Below are positions 25,339 through 35,338 of a stretch of DNA of 64,000 nt, piece after piece. Origin of the DNA: Bacteroidetes bacterium GWF2_40_14 (lineage in GTDB: Bacteria > Bacteroidota > Bacteroidia > Bacteroidales > UBA932); NCBI GenBank assembly GCA_001769195.1, contig MEOK01000005.1:121194-185193 (forward strand). Reading direction: 5' to 3'. The position numbers were made by a program, and so were the translations under genes. How positions within the stretch are numbered: position 1 is the first letter of the stretch; each line of letters begins with the position of its first letter. Below the pieces are notes generated by a model. It ran no database searches. It worked only from the letters and a program-made list of their open reading frames with translations, and was not told the DNA's origin.

Positions 25339-27840
25339 ATGATTCAAGAAGCTGATAATAACGCAAGAATAATCAAAATCAACATAGAGGACGAGATGAA
25401 AAGTGCATACATCGACTATTCGATGTCTGTAATTGTGTCACGTGCTCTGCCTGATGTAAGGGACGGGCTAAAGCCTGTTCACAGAAGAGTTCTGTTTGGA
25501 ATGTCGGAGTTAGGACTCACAGCTGGAGCCGGATTTAAAAAATCTGCCCGTATTGTCGGAGAGGTTCTGGGTAAGTTCCACCCACATGGAGACTCCAGTG
25601 TTTATGAAGCCATGGTTAGAATGGCACAGGAGTGGAGCATGAGATATATGTTGGTAGACGGACAGGGTAACTTTGGTTCTATTGATGGTGATTCTGCTGC
25701 TGCAATGCGTTATACAGAGGCTCGTTTCAGAAAGATCGCCGAGGAGGTAATGGCAGATCTCGATAAAAACACTGTTGATTTCAAACCAAATTTTGACGAA
25801 TCACTTCAGGAACCTACAGTTATGCCGGCGAAAGCACCGCTTTTACTTCTAAACGGAGCCTCCGGAATTGCAGTCGGAATGGCAACCAATATGCCCCCTC
25901 ATAATCTGCGTGAAGTAGTAGATGCAATTTGTGCTTACATAGACGACAATGAAATCTCCACAGAAGATCTTTGCAAATACATTAAAGGTCCTGATTTTCC
26001 CACAGGAGGAATAATTCAGGGTATTCAAGGGATAAAAGATGCATTTGAAACAGGTAAAGGCAGGATAGTTGTCCGTTCAAAAACAGAAATAGAGGTAAGT
26101 GAGAGTGGCAGAGAGACAATCGTTGTCACCGAAATACCATACATGGTTAATAAACGTGAACTTATCGAGAAGATTGCAGAACTGGTAGAAGAGAAAAAGG
26201 TTGAAGGAATTGCTTATATCAATGATGAAAGTGACCGTAACGGAATGCGCATAGTCATAAGATTGAAAATGGGATCTGTCGCCAACATAATACTTAACAT
26301 GCTATATAAGTATTCTCAGCTTCAGTCCAGTTTCTCTGTAAACAACATTGCGCTGGTGGACGGCAGGCCAAGGATGCTTAACCTTAAGCAGCTAATAAAA
26401 TATTTCGTCCGTCACAGACACGATGTAATTTTACGCAGGGCGCGTTTCGAACTTGAACAGGCAGAAAAAAGAGCACATATTCTTGAAGCCTTGCTTGTTG
26501 CGCTGGATTTTATAGATGAAGTAATTGCAATTATAAGAGGTTCTAAAACTGTTGATGAAGCAAAGACGAATCTGATGAACAGATTCGAATTTTCTGAAGC
26601 CCAGGCCAGCGCTATTGTCGAGATGAGACTTCGTCAGCTTACAGGTCTGGAAAGAGCCAAGCTACAGGCAGAATACGATGAACTAATGAAGCTGATATCT
26701 TACATAAAAGAGATTCTGTCAGATGTAGTGCTTCAAATGAAGATAATTAAAGACGAACTTCTTGAACTAAAGGAGAAATATGGGGATGATCGTCGTACTG
26801 CTATAGAGTTTTCAGCAGAAGACTTCAATCCGGAGGATTTCTATCCTGACGAGGATGTTGTCATCACAATATCCCATTTAGGTTATATGAAAAGAACACC
26901 ACTAGCTGAGTACAGAACCCAGAACAGGGGAGGGGTTGGTGCCAAAGGCAGTACAACAAGGGATGAAGATTTCATACAACATATTTATGTAGCCAACATG
27001 CATAGTACAATGCTTTTCTTTACCCAAAAGGGAAAATGCTTCTGGCTAAAGGTTTACGAAGTTCCGGAGGGTACAAAGGCATCAAAAGGAAGAGCAATTC
27101 AGAACGTATTGAATATTGAACCGGAAGATAAGGTTTGTGCATATATAAATGTCAGAAATCTCAATGACGAAGAGTATATAAACAATAATTTCATTGTTCT
27201 TGCTACAAAAAGAGGGACTGTAAAGAAAACATCTCTTGAAGCATATTCACGTCCAAGGGCCAATGGTGTAAATGCAATAACAATAAGGGAGAATGATGAA
27301 CTCCTGGAAGCAGTACTCACAAATGGCCATAATGAGATTCTGCTTGCAGGCAGGGACGGAAAATGTGTCCGGTTCAATGAGGAGAATGTAAGGGCTATAG
27401 GAAGGACAGGTGCCGGAGTAAGAGGGATCAATATAGGTGACAACGATGAAGTGATTGGTATGGTTTGTGTAGACCCAACAGCAGAGGGGAGTGAATCACA
27501 TCATATTCTTGTTGTAAGTGAGAATGGTTATGGAAAGAGATCATGTCTGGAAGACTACAGGGTTACAAACAGAGGCGGAAAGGGTGTAAAGACACTGAAC
27601 ATAACTGAAAAAACCGGATCACTTATAGCATTGAAAGATGTTACAGACGAGAATGACCTTATGATAATAAATAAGTCCGGCATCACTATCCGGCTTGAGG
27701 TCTCAACGGTGAGGGTGGCAGGAAGGGCAACACAGGGTGTGAGACTTATTAATATAAGGGAGGGAGATATGATAGCTGCCGTATGCAGGGTGAACAAGAG
27801 TGAGGAAAAACCTGTTGAGAACGGTTTAGTTGAAGAGTAA
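25339..27840 (+). CDS. gyrA: DNA gyrase subunit A
   Basis: This 833-residue subunit breaks and rejoins DNA in the A2B2 gyrase. The winged-helix domain holds the catalytic Tyr125 in [10 protein letters not shown]. The quinolone-resistance region [10 protein letters not shown] (81-90) has Ser86 and Glu90 at the positions of E. coli Ser83 and Asp87, which is the sensitive-type Ser. The C-terminal domain has six-blade-type repeats. It includes a GyrA-box-like segment ([11 protein letters not shown]) and [10 protein letters not shown], which supports gyrase over topoisomerase IV. The C-terminus ends in a short acidic tail. A TPR protein gene follows after 37 bases on the same strand. Confidence 0.97.
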   Translation: MIQEADNNARIIKINIEDEMKSAYIDYSMSVIVSRALPDVRDGLKPVHRRVLFGMSELGLTAGAGFKKSARIVGEVLGKFHPHGDSSVYEAMVRMAQEWSMRYMLVDGQGNFGSIDGDSAAAMRYTEARFRKIAEEVMADLDKNTVDFKPNFDESLQEPTVMPAKAPLLLLNGASGIAVGMATNMPPHNLREVVDAICAYIDDNEISTEDLCKYIKGPDFPTGGIIQGIQGIKDAFETGKGRIVVRSKTEIEVSESGRETIVVTEIPYMVNKRELIEKIAELVEEKKVEGIAYINDESDRNGMRIVIRLKMGSVANIILNMLYKYSQLQSSFSVNNIALVDGRPRMLNLKQLIKYFVRHRHDVILRRARFELEQAEKRAHILEALLVALDFIDEVIAIIRGSKTVDEAKTNLMNRFEFSEAQASAIVEMRLRQLTGLERAKLQAEYDELMKLISYIKEILSDVVLQMKIIKDELLELKEKYGDDRRTAIEFSAEDFNPEDFYPDEDVVITISHLGYMKRTPLAEYRTQNRGGVGAKGSTTRDEDFIQHIYVANMHSTMLFFTQKGKCFWLKVYEVPEGTKASKGRAIQNVLNIEPEDKVCAYINVRNLNDEEYINNNFIVLATKRGTVKKTSLEAYSRPRANGVNAITIRENDELLEAVLTNGHNEILLAGRDGKCVRFNEENVRAIGRTGAGVRGINIGDNDEVIGMVCVDPTAEGSESHHILVVSENGYGKRSCLEDYRVTNRGGKGVKTLNITEKTGSLIALKDVTDENDLMIINKSGITIRLEVSTVRVAGRATQGVRLINIREGDMIAAVCRVNKSEEKPVENGLVEE

Positions 27841-27877
27841 TGAGAAATTATACAATCTTTAAATTTTAATAATTACA

Positions 27878-29194
27878 ATGAAAAATCTATTTATTGCACT
27901 GGCACTACTATTTTCAATACAGTTAGTTGCTCAACCCAAGGAGGTAACAGATGCTCTCAAAGCTTTGGAAAAAGCTAAGAAAGAGTCTGCCGATGCCAAG
28001 AAAGCAGCAAATCCTGCTACATGGCTTAAACTGGCAGATGCTTACACTTTGATATATGACGCACCCATCAAATCTCTATGGCTGGGAGCTTCAAGATTGG
28101 AACTTAAAGTGCTTCTGAAAGATCAAAGAATCATTAGCACAGAAACAAAAAAAATAATGGACCAGCCTTTCTCAGTAGATATATATGAAGATAAAGAACT
28201 CTATTATGCTCAAGACGGTACATTGGCAAGCTGGATTGTGACTAAACCATATTATGAAGGCAACCCACTGGGCGATGCTTTTACTGCACTTAACAAAGCA
28301 GCAGAGGTAGATACAAAGGCAATCAAGACAAAGGAAATTTCTGAACAGCTTGTTGCTTTGAAGAGTCGTTATCAGAATATTGCAATGTCTGCTTATGCAT
28401 TGGGTGATTACAAAAAAGCTACAGATAACTTTGCACTTTCACTTCAGGCAAGCTCTCATAATCTTGTCAAACAAGTAGATACCGTAATAATGTACTATAC
28501 GGGGTTAACAGCAAATATGTCAAAGGATTATAACAGGGCTATTGAGTACTTCAATAAGGCAATCGAAAATGGCTATGATGCTAAGGGAGATGCTTATTCT
28601 TACCTTGCAGAAGCTTATAAGGGTATAAAAGATATTGATAAAGCAAAAGAAACACTAAGTGCAGGGTTTACAAAATATCCTACAAATCAGAGTATCCTGG
28701 TTTCTCTTATTAATATATTCCTGGAATCAAACGATGATCCTAACAAAATTCTTAATCTTATAAAAAAGGCACAAGAGAATGAACCTTCAAATGCAAGTCT
28801 TTACTATGCAGAGGGTAATGTATGGAAAAACCTGAAAGAGGTTGATAAAGCAATTGCATGCTATAACAAATCGGTGGAGATAGACCCTAAGTATTACTTT
28901 GGAACATTTGCAGTTGGTGCAGCATATTATGACAGAGCAGTTGAAATTCAGACGAAGGCATCAGAAGAGGTTGATGATACAAAGTATGAGGCTTTGGTTA
29001 AACAACTGGAACAAAACCTGGAATCTGCAATCAAACCATTTGAAACTTGTTTTGAAACTTCAACAGATGAAGAGGTTAAAGCAGTAGTGGCTGAGTATCT
29101 TAAGAATATTTATTTCCGTTTCCGTGAAAAGAACGAAACATTCAAGGCTGGATACGAAAAATACAACAAGTTCCTGGAAGCTAAAAAACAGTAA
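27878..29194 (+). CDS. Secreted tetratricopeptide-repeat protein
   Basis: This 438-residue protein has a signal peptide (KNLFIALALLFSIQLVAQ). Several TPR units follow, clearest at about 175-205 (ALGDYKKATDNFALSLQAS), 215-235 (DYNRAIEYFNKAIENGYDAKG), 240-265 (AYKGIKDIDKAKETLSAG) and 315-345 (VDKAIACYNKSVEIDPKYY). TPRs bind peptides or partner proteins; there is no enzymatic motif. It is expected to be periplasmic or anchored via a partner. It lies just after gyrA and ends before a good terminator. Similar TPR proteins follow gyrA in other Bacteroidota as far as I recall, but I could not check this. Confidence 0.8.
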   Translation: MKNLFIALALLFSIQLVAQPKEVTDALKALEKAKKESADAKKAANPATWLKLADAYTLIYDAPIKSLWLGASRLELKVLLKDQRIISTETKKIMDQPFSVDIYEDKELYYAQDGTLASWIVTKPYYEGNPLGDAFTALNKAAEVDTKAIKTKEISEQLVALKSRYQNIAMSAYALGDYKKATDNFALSLQASSHNLVKQVDTVIMYYTGLTANMSKDYNRAIEYFNKAIENGYDAKGDAYSYLAEAYKGIKDIDKAKETLSAGFTKYPTNQSILVSLINIFLESNDDPNKILNLIKKAQENEPSNASLYYAEGNVWKNLKEVDKAIACYNKSVEIDPKYYFGTFAVGAAYYDRAVEIQTKASEEVDDTKYEALVKQLEQNLESAIKPFETCFETSTDEEVKAVVAEYLKNIYFRFREKNETFKAGYEKYNKFLEAKKQ

Positions 29195-29221
29195 TTAACA
29201 GGACATATATTAAATTAATTG

Positions 29222-29249
29222 AAACCGCTCTTTTTAGGGCGGTTTTTTT
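29222..29249 (+). terminator. Intrinsic terminator after the TPR gene
   Basis: The stem aaaccgctc/gggcggttt (nine pairs with one G-T) encloses a ttttta loop and runs into a T-tract. It lies 27 bases past the stop of the TPR gene. Confidence 0.85.
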
Positions 29250-29253
29250 ATTC

Positions 29254-30354
29254 TCAGAAATTGTCCGTAAGTTTCTGAACCAACTTGAAGTGTGAAAGAA
29301 ACTCCCTGGCAAAAACCCTGATAACAGTATAAGCAGGTATGGCAACCAGCATGCCAATTATGCCTCCTATACTTCCTGCAATAAGAATTACAAGAAATAT
29401 CTCAAGAGGGTGGGCCCGGACACTATTAGAATATATATATGGTTGAAAAATGAATATATCTATCATATGCGTAAAAAGAAATATTCCTCCGACAGTAAAA
29501 ATAAAGATTCCAGCATCGGGTTTATCTATCCCATGATTGACCAGACTCATTATAGTCCCAAAAACACCTCCGGTTATAGGACCAATATATGGAATCACAT
29601 TGAGGATTCCGGCAAGGAATGACAAGGCGATAGCAAGTGAGAAATCAACGCCGGCAAGCAAATAGAGAATTACGCTGTTTATTATTGTTATAGCAATTGC
29701 CTCTATGGAGATTCCAATAAAGTATCTGGCAAGCAATCTGTTGATTGAACTTAGAGCACGAGACACATTAGTTACATACTTGTCCGGAAACAATGCTAAG
29801 ACCATATCGTTGAACATGTTTTCCTCCTTGAGAAAGAAGTATGTTATAAATGTAACTACAAAAACTGCAATTCCGAATTCAATAGCAATGCTTGCAATCG
29901 AGTTGAATAATTCTGATATAAATGATATGTTGAAAATTTCTTGAAACTGATTTACAAAAATAGTCTCTATTTTAAAAGAGGAATCCAGTGCAGGGAACCA
30001 ATCATGAAGCACCGTGTTGAAATTACTAAGCGGTACTGATATCTGGTCACTGAGAGTGACAAAATTTATAGCACTTAAATTGGACAACAGTTGTCCGATT
30101 AAAGGAGTTACATAGAAAAATATGCTTAAAAATACAGACAAAAGTGCAATTAGTGTTATCCCGGCAGCAAGTCCGTTAGGAATGTGGAATTTACGGATTT
30201 TTATTCGTAGCAATTTACTCTTAAGCGGCTTTCCTATAAGAGATAGAACAGCAGATACCAGAATGTATATCAGTATATTACTAAAATACCATGCTAAAAA
30301 GGTAATTACAATGGCTATTGCAATACCAACAATATACTTGGCTAACTGATTCAT
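29254..30354 (-). CDS. AI-2E family transporter (PF01594-type permease)
   Basis: The ATG at 30354 gives 366 residues with about eight hydrophobic segments. There is a pair near the N-terminus, one at about 45-90, and a long soluble stretch (about 95-165). The conserved C-terminal block has FLAGILNVIPYIGPITGG and a late segment rich in Gly and Ile (LVILIAGSIGGIIGMLVAIP). The PYxGP-type motif is the family signature. The founder (TqsA/YdgG) was linked to autoinducer-2 export, while others are Na+/H+ antiporters, so the cargo here is unknown. It ends just after the terminator of the convergent TPR gene and is divergent from the S46 peptidase gene. Confidence 0.88.
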   Translation of the reverse strand: MNQLAKYIVGIAIAIVITFLAWYFSNILIYILVSAVLSLIGKPLKSKLLRIKIRKFHIPNGLAAGITLIALLSVFLSIFFYVTPLIGQLLSNLSAINFVTLSDQISVPLSNFNTVLHDWFPALDSSFKIETIFVNQFQEIFNISFISELFNSIASIAIEFGIAVFVVTFITYFFLKEENMFNDMVLALFPDKYVTNVSRALSSINRLLARYFIGISIEAIAITIINSVILYLLAGVDFSLAIALSFLAGILNVIPYIGPITGGVFGTIMSLVNHGIDKPDAGIFIFTVGGIFLFTHMIDIFIFQPYIYSNSVRAHPLEIFLVILIAGSIGGIIGMLVAIPAYTVIRVFAREFLSHFKLVQKLTDNF

Positions 30355-30427
30355 GAGTTTTTGGTTTAGTTTCCAAAAGTAAGAAAATTTTGTAAGTTTG
30401 TCATACATATAAGTTATTATTGAATAC

Positions 30428-32545
30428 ATGAAAAAAGTTATCTTATCATTGCTTGTTGTTTATATCTCCACCACTAAAATTTTTGCTGATGAGGGTATGT
30501 GGTTACCGTCATTGATCAAAGAGCGAATATCAGACATGAAAAAAAAGGGTTTCAGACTCACCTCAGAAGACATATATAGTGTGAACCAGGCATGCCTTAA
30601 GGATGCAATTGTCCATTTCGGGAGTGGCTGTACAGGCAATCTTGTGTCGTCAAAAGGATTGCTGATTACTAATCATCACTGTGGGTTCAGCCAGATACAA
30701 TCACATAGTACAGTCGAACATGATTATCTTAAGGATGGTTTCTGGGCAATGAGACAGGAAGAGGAATTGCCGAACAAAGGGTTGTTTGTGAAGTTTTTAA
30801 TAAAAATGGAAGATGTTACAGCTACTGTCTTGAAATCATACAACAGCTCTATGACTGAGGAGCAAAGATCGTCACTTGTTGCAGAAAATTCCGCAGTTAT
30901 TATTAAAAAAGCAATGAAAGACAACCATTATCAGGCTGCAGTAGAAGCCTTATATTATGGCAACCAGTACTTCCTGTTTGTTTATGAGGTATTTACAGAT
31001 GTTCGGCTGGTTGGGGCACCACCTTCATCTGTTGGGAAATTCGGAGGAGATACAGACAACTGGATGTGGCCCAGACACACCGGAGACTTTTCAATATTCA
31101 GGATTTATGCTAATAAGGATAATAAACCGGCTCAATATTCAAAAGACAATGTTCCTTATAAACCCAAGAAATTCTTTACACTTTCAGTAAAAGGAGTTCG
31201 GGAAAATGACTTTACAATGGTATATGGATATCCAGGAAGGACCCAGGAATATATTACAAGTGATGCTGTAAGGTATATTGCAAACATCTCTAATCCGGAT
31301 AAAATCAATCTTCGCACATTACGTCTGGATATACAGGCAGAGGAGATGTCCAAAAGTGCAGAAGTAAGAATTAAATATGCATCAAAGAACGCATCTATTT
31401 CAAATTCATGGAAAAAGTGGCAGGGAGAGACTAAGGGAATCATTAAAAACAATATTGTTCAAAACAAAATTGAGTATGAAACCGGTTTTTCAAAATGGGC
31501 GAAAGACAAACCGGAATACAGCACTCTTCTTGATCAATTAAAAACCCTATATGAAGAATTGGAACCATATTCATATGCAACAGACTATTTGTCAGAGGCT
31601 ATAAATGCCAACGAAATAATAAAATTTGCAGGAAATATTTATAATGCCCTTTTAAAGGAGTCGAAAAGTACAGAGAAAAATCCTGCCTTGTTGCTATCTA
31701 TAATGGATGATTTTTATAAGGATTATTACCAGCCGGTTGATAAAAGATCATTTATTGCATTGATAAGTGAATATAGAAAAAATGTACCCGAAAATTTTCA
31801 ACCCGAATATTTCAAAACCAGAATGAAAGAGTTTGGTAATATTCAGAATTTTGCTGATTTTATTTTTTCAGAATCTATACTTGCCAAAGAAAAAAGTTTG
31901 CGTGGTTATATTAATGATACATCTTGTATTTCAAAACTTGAGAAAGATCCCGCTGTAGAAATGTATCTCTCATTCAATAAGTTCCACAACGACAACATAA
32001 AACAAAAATATGACCAGATAAACAAGAAACTTACTCTGCTGTACAGGACCTATATGAAAGCCATAATGGAGTATGACAAGAAAAGGGATTATTATCCCGA
32101 TGCTAACTCAACGTTGAGGATCGCATATGGTAAAATATCGGGGTATAAACCATATGATGCTGTTTACTTTAACCCAGTATCAACACTCGAAGGGATAATG
32201 GAAAAAGACAATCCGGATATTTATGATTACAATATACCTCAAAAAATCAGGGATATATACAAAATTAAGGATTATGGTGAGTGGGAAGAAAACGGAACAG
32301 TCCCAGTATGCTTTATTGCAACTAATCATACCTCAGGAGGAAACTCAGGTAGTCCGGTACTTAATGCAACAGGTCAGTTAATTGGATTAAACTTCGACAG
32401 AGTATGGGAAGGAACAATGAGCGACATAGCGTTCGATACGCAGATGTGCAGGAACATATCGCTGGATATACGATATGTGTTGTTTATAACAGAAAAGGTT
32501 GCTGGAGCCGGACATCTTATCAATGAGATGAATATAGTCAGATAA
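30428..32545 (+). CDS. S46 family dipeptidyl-peptidase, DPP11-like
   Basis: This 705-residue periplasmic serine exopeptidase removes N-terminal dipeptides during peptide use. The signal peptide ends near IFA, and the mature protein begins DEGMW, typical of the family. The triad is visible as His84 (TNHHCGF), Asp220 (PRHTGDFS) and Ser640 (GGNSGSP). Residue 658, 18 after the Ser, is Arg. In P. gingivalis enzymes the residue at this position (673) distinguishes DPP11 (Arg/Ser, acidic P1) from DPP7 (Gly, hydrophobic P1). DPP11-like specificity for Asp/Glu at P1 is therefore inferred. The gene is monocistronic and converges with the RRM gene. Confidence 0.93.
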   Translation: MKKVILSLLVVYISTTKIFADEGMWLPSLIKERISDMKKKGFRLTSEDIYSVNQACLKDAIVHFGSGCTGNLVSSKGLLITNHHCGFSQIQSHSTVEHDYLKDGFWAMRQEEELPNKGLFVKFLIKMEDVTATVLKSYNSSMTEEQRSSLVAENSAVIIKKAMKDNHYQAAVEALYYGNQYFLFVYEVFTDVRLVGAPPSSVGKFGGDTDNWMWPRHTGDFSIFRIYANKDNKPAQYSKDNVPYKPKKFFTLSVKGVRENDFTMVYGYPGRTQEYITSDAVRYIANISNPDKINLRTLRLDIQAEEMSKSAEVRIKYASKNASISNSWKKWQGETKGIIKNNIVQNKIEYETGFSKWAKDKPEYSTLLDQLKTLYEELEPYSYATDYLSEAINANEIIKFAGNIYNALLKESKSTEKNPALLLSIMDDFYKDYYQPVDKRSFIALISEYRKNVPENFQPEYFKTRMKEFGNIQNFADFIFSESILAKEKSLRGYINDTSCISKLEKDPAVEMYLSFNKFHNDNIKQKYDQINKKLTLLYRTYMKAIMEYDKKRDYYPDANSTLRIAYGKISGYKPYDAVYFNPVSTLEGIMEKDNPDIYDYNIPQKIRDIYKIKDYGEWEENGTVPVCFIATNHTSGGNSGSPVLNATGQLIGLNFDRVWEGTMSDIAFDTQMCRNISLDIRYVLFITEKVAGAGHLINEMNIVR

Positions 32546-32577
32546 AAAAGAGAGACTGCCTACCTTAAGACAGTCTC
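32543..32577 (-). terminator. Intrinsic terminator of the RRM gene
   Basis: The stem gagactg/cagtctc (seven pairs) lies at 32552-32577. On the minus strand it is followed by a TCTTTTTTATC tract. It sits 28 bases past the RRM stop and may also slow convergent S46 transcripts. Confidence 0.7.
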
Positions 32578-32604
32578 CTTATTTATACTATAAAATGTAA
32601 TCTC

Positions 32605-32862
32605 TTATTCTTCCCTGGCCGGACGTTCGTTCGCTTGAGCAACATTAATAGTACGGCCCATGTGTTCAGCTCCGTTAAGCGCTGTAATGGCTGCGATACC
32701 TTCGTTATCATTAGGCATTTCAACAAAACCGTAGCCTTTTGAGCGACGGGTGTCTCTGTTGATAATAATTCTGGCAGAAATAACTTCGCCATAAGGTGTG
32801 AATAGTTCGGCTAAATCTTCTTTCTTAGCGCGGAAACTTAAACTTGAAACAAAGATGTTCAT
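32605..32862 (-). CDS. Small RRM RNA-binding protein
   Basis: From the ATG at 32862 the product has 85 residues and is one RNA-recognition motif. RNP2 is NIFVSSLSF at residues 2-10, and RNP1 is KGYGFVEM near residue 43. Aromatic residues sit at the RNA-stacking positions. A short basic/acidic tail follows. Such RbpA/Rbp-type proteins are widespread in Bacteroidota, where they bind AU-rich transcripts and have been linked to global regulation; this is family knowledge, not seen here. The frame extends upstream, but MNIFVSSL is the family start. It is downstream of the PurF-like gene with a 97-base gap and has its own terminator. Confidence 0.9.
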   Translation of the reverse strand: MNIFVSSLSFRAKKEDLAELFTPYGEVISARIIINRDTRRSKGYGFVEMPNDNEGIAAITALNGAEHMGRTINVAQANERPAREE

Positions 32863-32959
32863 AGGGACAATAGTAAAATTTAGTAAATGTTTAATTAACA
32901 ATACAAAGTTATTTAAAAATCTTAAACACGAAAATTTTCTGAACTCTTTTGAAAAAAAA

Positions 32960-34369
32960 TTATCCGCCGTAGCTGCTGCCGTCAAAACAGTGGGTGCAGA
33001 TAGACTCCTTAGGAAGCCCGATTGCTTTAACCAAAGTCTCTATACTATTGAACTGCAGGCTGGAAAGTTGAAGATCATTTTTAATGTAGTTTACCATATG
33101 CTGATATTCAAGAGAAGACGCACAAATGTATTTTTCAAGATTTCTGTCATGTGCACCCTCTTTTGAGAGAATATATCTTCTTGTAATAAGCTCAAGGGGC
33201 GACCTGGATGCTGAGAATCCAATATATTCACACGGGAAAACCAATGGAGGACAACTTATCCTTATGTGTATCTCTTTTGCTCCATATTCCAGCAGTACCT
33301 GTGCATTGTCCTTAAGCTGGGTTCCTCTTACGATTGAGTCATCACAAAAAGCAATCCGCTTTTCCCTAAGCAGGCTTTTGTTTGGAATAAGCTTCATCTT
33401 GGCCACTGTGTTCCTCTCGGACTGATTTGATGGCATAAAACTCCTGGGCCAGGTAGGTGTATATTTGACTACCGAACATCTGTATGGGATTTTCTTTCCA
33501 CTTGCATATCCAATTGCCATACATGTACCGGAGTCGGGTATTGCTGATGAAGCATCAAGAGGAGTTGGATCGTTCTCTCCCATTATATAGCCCAACGAGT
33601 ACCTTACGTCATCAACATTTATCTTTTCGTAAGAACTGGTAGGATATCCATAATATACCCATAAAAAGGAGCATATTTGTAATTTGTCCTTTGGCGGAGC
33701 AATTTGCCTGTAACCATCCACATTTATAAAGACAACCTCTCCGGGTCCAATATAATAATCCTCCTCATATCCAAGATTTGCAAAACTACAAGTTTCGGAT
33801 GCAACAGCGTATGCATTATCTTTTTTGCCAATTATAAGAGGCGTACGTCCATATTTATCCCTAGAAGCGTAAATTCCATCTTCAGTTAACAGAAGAAAAG
33901 AACATGATCCCTTGATTTTCTGCTGAGCATTCTCAATTCCTTCAGCATAGTTCTTACCCTCAGTTATCAGAAGAGCAGTCAGCTCTGTCGGATTTGTTGA
34001 GCCCGAACTCATTTCAGAAAAACTTCTTCCAAGGGAAAGAAGCTCACTCTCCATCTCTGCTATATTGTTTATTTTTCCTACAGTTACAATCGCAAATTTG
34101 CCCAGATGAGAGTTTAAGATTATAGGTTGCGGGTCAGTGTCACTTATTACACCTATTCCGGAGTTACCCTCAAATTTTTTTAAATCATCCTCAAACTTGT
34201 TTCGAAAATAGGAACTTTCCAGACTGTGAATAGATCGTGCAAAGGTTCCATTGCCGCACCATGTAGCCATTCCTCCCTTTCTTGTTCCTAGATGTGAGTG
34301 ATAATCAGTACCATAAAATAAATCAGTGATACATTTTTGTTTAGAGATAACACCAAAGAGTCCGCCCAT
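32960..34369 (-). CDS. PurF-like amidophosphoribosyltransferase without the catalytic Cys
   Basis: The ATG at 34369 gives 469 residues. The N-terminal half resembles a class II glutamine amidotransferase and the C-terminal half a phosphoribosyltransferase with the PRPP loop DDSIVRGT at 343-350. Known PurF enzymes expose Cys1 after Met removal or propeptide cleavage (MCGI/V). Here the sequence is MGGLFGVI, so the nucleophile position is Gly and no Cys lies at the N-terminal edge. The usual HRGQE segment is also changed (HLGTRKGG). The glutaminase is therefore probably inactive. The enzyme may use ammonia, act with a partner, or have another role. A second, canonical PurF would be expected elsewhere. 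It is divergent from the DMT gene at 34451. Confidence 0.82.
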   Translation of the reverse strand: MGGLFGVISKQKCITDLFYGTDYHSHLGTRKGGMATWCGNGTFARSIHSLESSYFRNKFEDDLKKFEGNSGIGVISDTDPQPIILNSHLGKFAIVTVGKINNIAEMESELLSLGRSFSEMSSGSTNPTELTALLITEGKNYAEGIENAQQKIKGSCSFLLLTEDGIYASRDKYGRTPLIIGKKDNAYAVASETCSFANLGYEEDYYIGPGEVVFINVDGYRQIAPPKDKLQICSFLWVYYGYPTSSYEKINVDDVRYSLGYIMGENDPTPLDASSAIPDSGTCMAIGYASGKKIPYRCSVVKYTPTWPRSFMPSNQSERNTVAKMKLIPNKSLLREKRIAFCDDSIVRGTQLKDNAQVLLEYGAKEIHIRISCPPLVFPCEYIGFSASRSPLELITRRYILSKEGAHDRNLEKYICASSLEYQHMVNYIKNDLQLSSLQFNSIETLVKAIGLPKESICTHCFDGSSYGG

Positions 34370-34450
34370 AAAGATTAAATTTTTTAAGACAGGCACAAAA
34401 GTAAGGAAATTTCCGATTATCTTCGTTTTAATTATTAACAATACTACTCT

Positions 34451-35338
34451 ATGCAAAACATTATATACCTGATAATCCATATATTATTTGCTCTGGGGAT
34501 GTTTATTTCTTTTAAACTGGTAGATATTAAAGGATTAAACAGATACCAGACAATGTTTATAAATTATATTGTTGCCATATCTCTGACAATAATAGACATG
34601 GATATAACAGTTGGAGATATTTCAACACATTATTCAATGAAACTTATTCTCCCTTCGGTAATTATAGGATTTCTTTTCATTGCGAATTTCATACTTATGA
34701 TGTTGTCAATCCAGAAAGTAGGCATGGGTCTCACAACAGCGCTTAACAAAATGTCTGTAGTCATTCCTGTACTTGTAGGTATTCTCTATCTTGGTCAAAA
34801 CACCTCACTTATACTTAAAGCAACAGGAATTGTAACCGCACTTGTCTCTTTCTGGCTAGTGCTTTTCCAGAAAAAAGGCAAGGCATCATTATTATCGTAC
34901 CTGTTGCCATTATCTGTATTTCTTGTCTCAGGAACTATTGATACATTAATGGAATTATCAAAAAAAATATTGATTTCATTGCCAAACGAGCAAGAACTTT
35001 TTTTATTGGGAGTATTTGGTACTGCGTTGTTATTCAGTATAATATTCACCATTGGAGATATTTTATTAAATAAAAACATACAGAAATTTACAATAGTAAC
35101 GGTTTATGTAGGTCTAATGATGGGTCTATTTAACTATCTGACATCAAAAATGCTTCTGGTAAACGTTGGAAGAATGGGTGGGTCAATTGTTTTTCCTATT
35201 CACAATTCATCTGTGGTAATGCTAACTGCTCTAATAGGGTTCTTTTTCTACAAAGAGAAGTTTTCAAATAAACAGTGGTGGGGAATTGCTCTTGCAGTAA
35301 TTTCAGTTGCTCTTATAGCGAGCACATTACAAAATTAG
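34451..35338 (+). CDS. EamA/DMT-superfamily permease
   Basis: This 295-residue integral membrane protein has about ten hydrophobic helices in two related halves of five, the layout of drug/metabolite transporters. The tail of the first half shows GMGLTTALNKMSVVIPVLVG, which resembles the EamA pattern of a pore-lining helix. The second half has GGSIVFPIHNSSVVMLTALIG and then an F-x-E/K-K-x-S/W tail typical of the family. The substrate cannot be predicted. It is divergent from the PurF-like gene, with an 81-base gap that must hold both promoters. It converges with the ComEC gene and overlaps it by 26 bases. Confidence 0.82.
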   Translation: MQNIIYLIIHILFALGMFISFKLVDIKGLNRYQTMFINYIVAISLTIIDMDITVGDISTHYSMKLILPSVIIGFLFIANFILMMLSIQKVGMGLTTALNKMSVVIPVLVGILYLGQNTSLILKATGIVTALVSFWLVLFQKKGKASLLSYLLPLSVFLVSGTIDTLMELSKKILISLPNEQELFLLGVFGTALLFSIIFTIGDILLNKNIQKFTIVTVYVGLMMGLFNYLTSKMLLVNVGRMGGSIVFPIHNSSVVMLTALIGFFFYKEKFSNKQWWGIALAVISVALIASTLQN

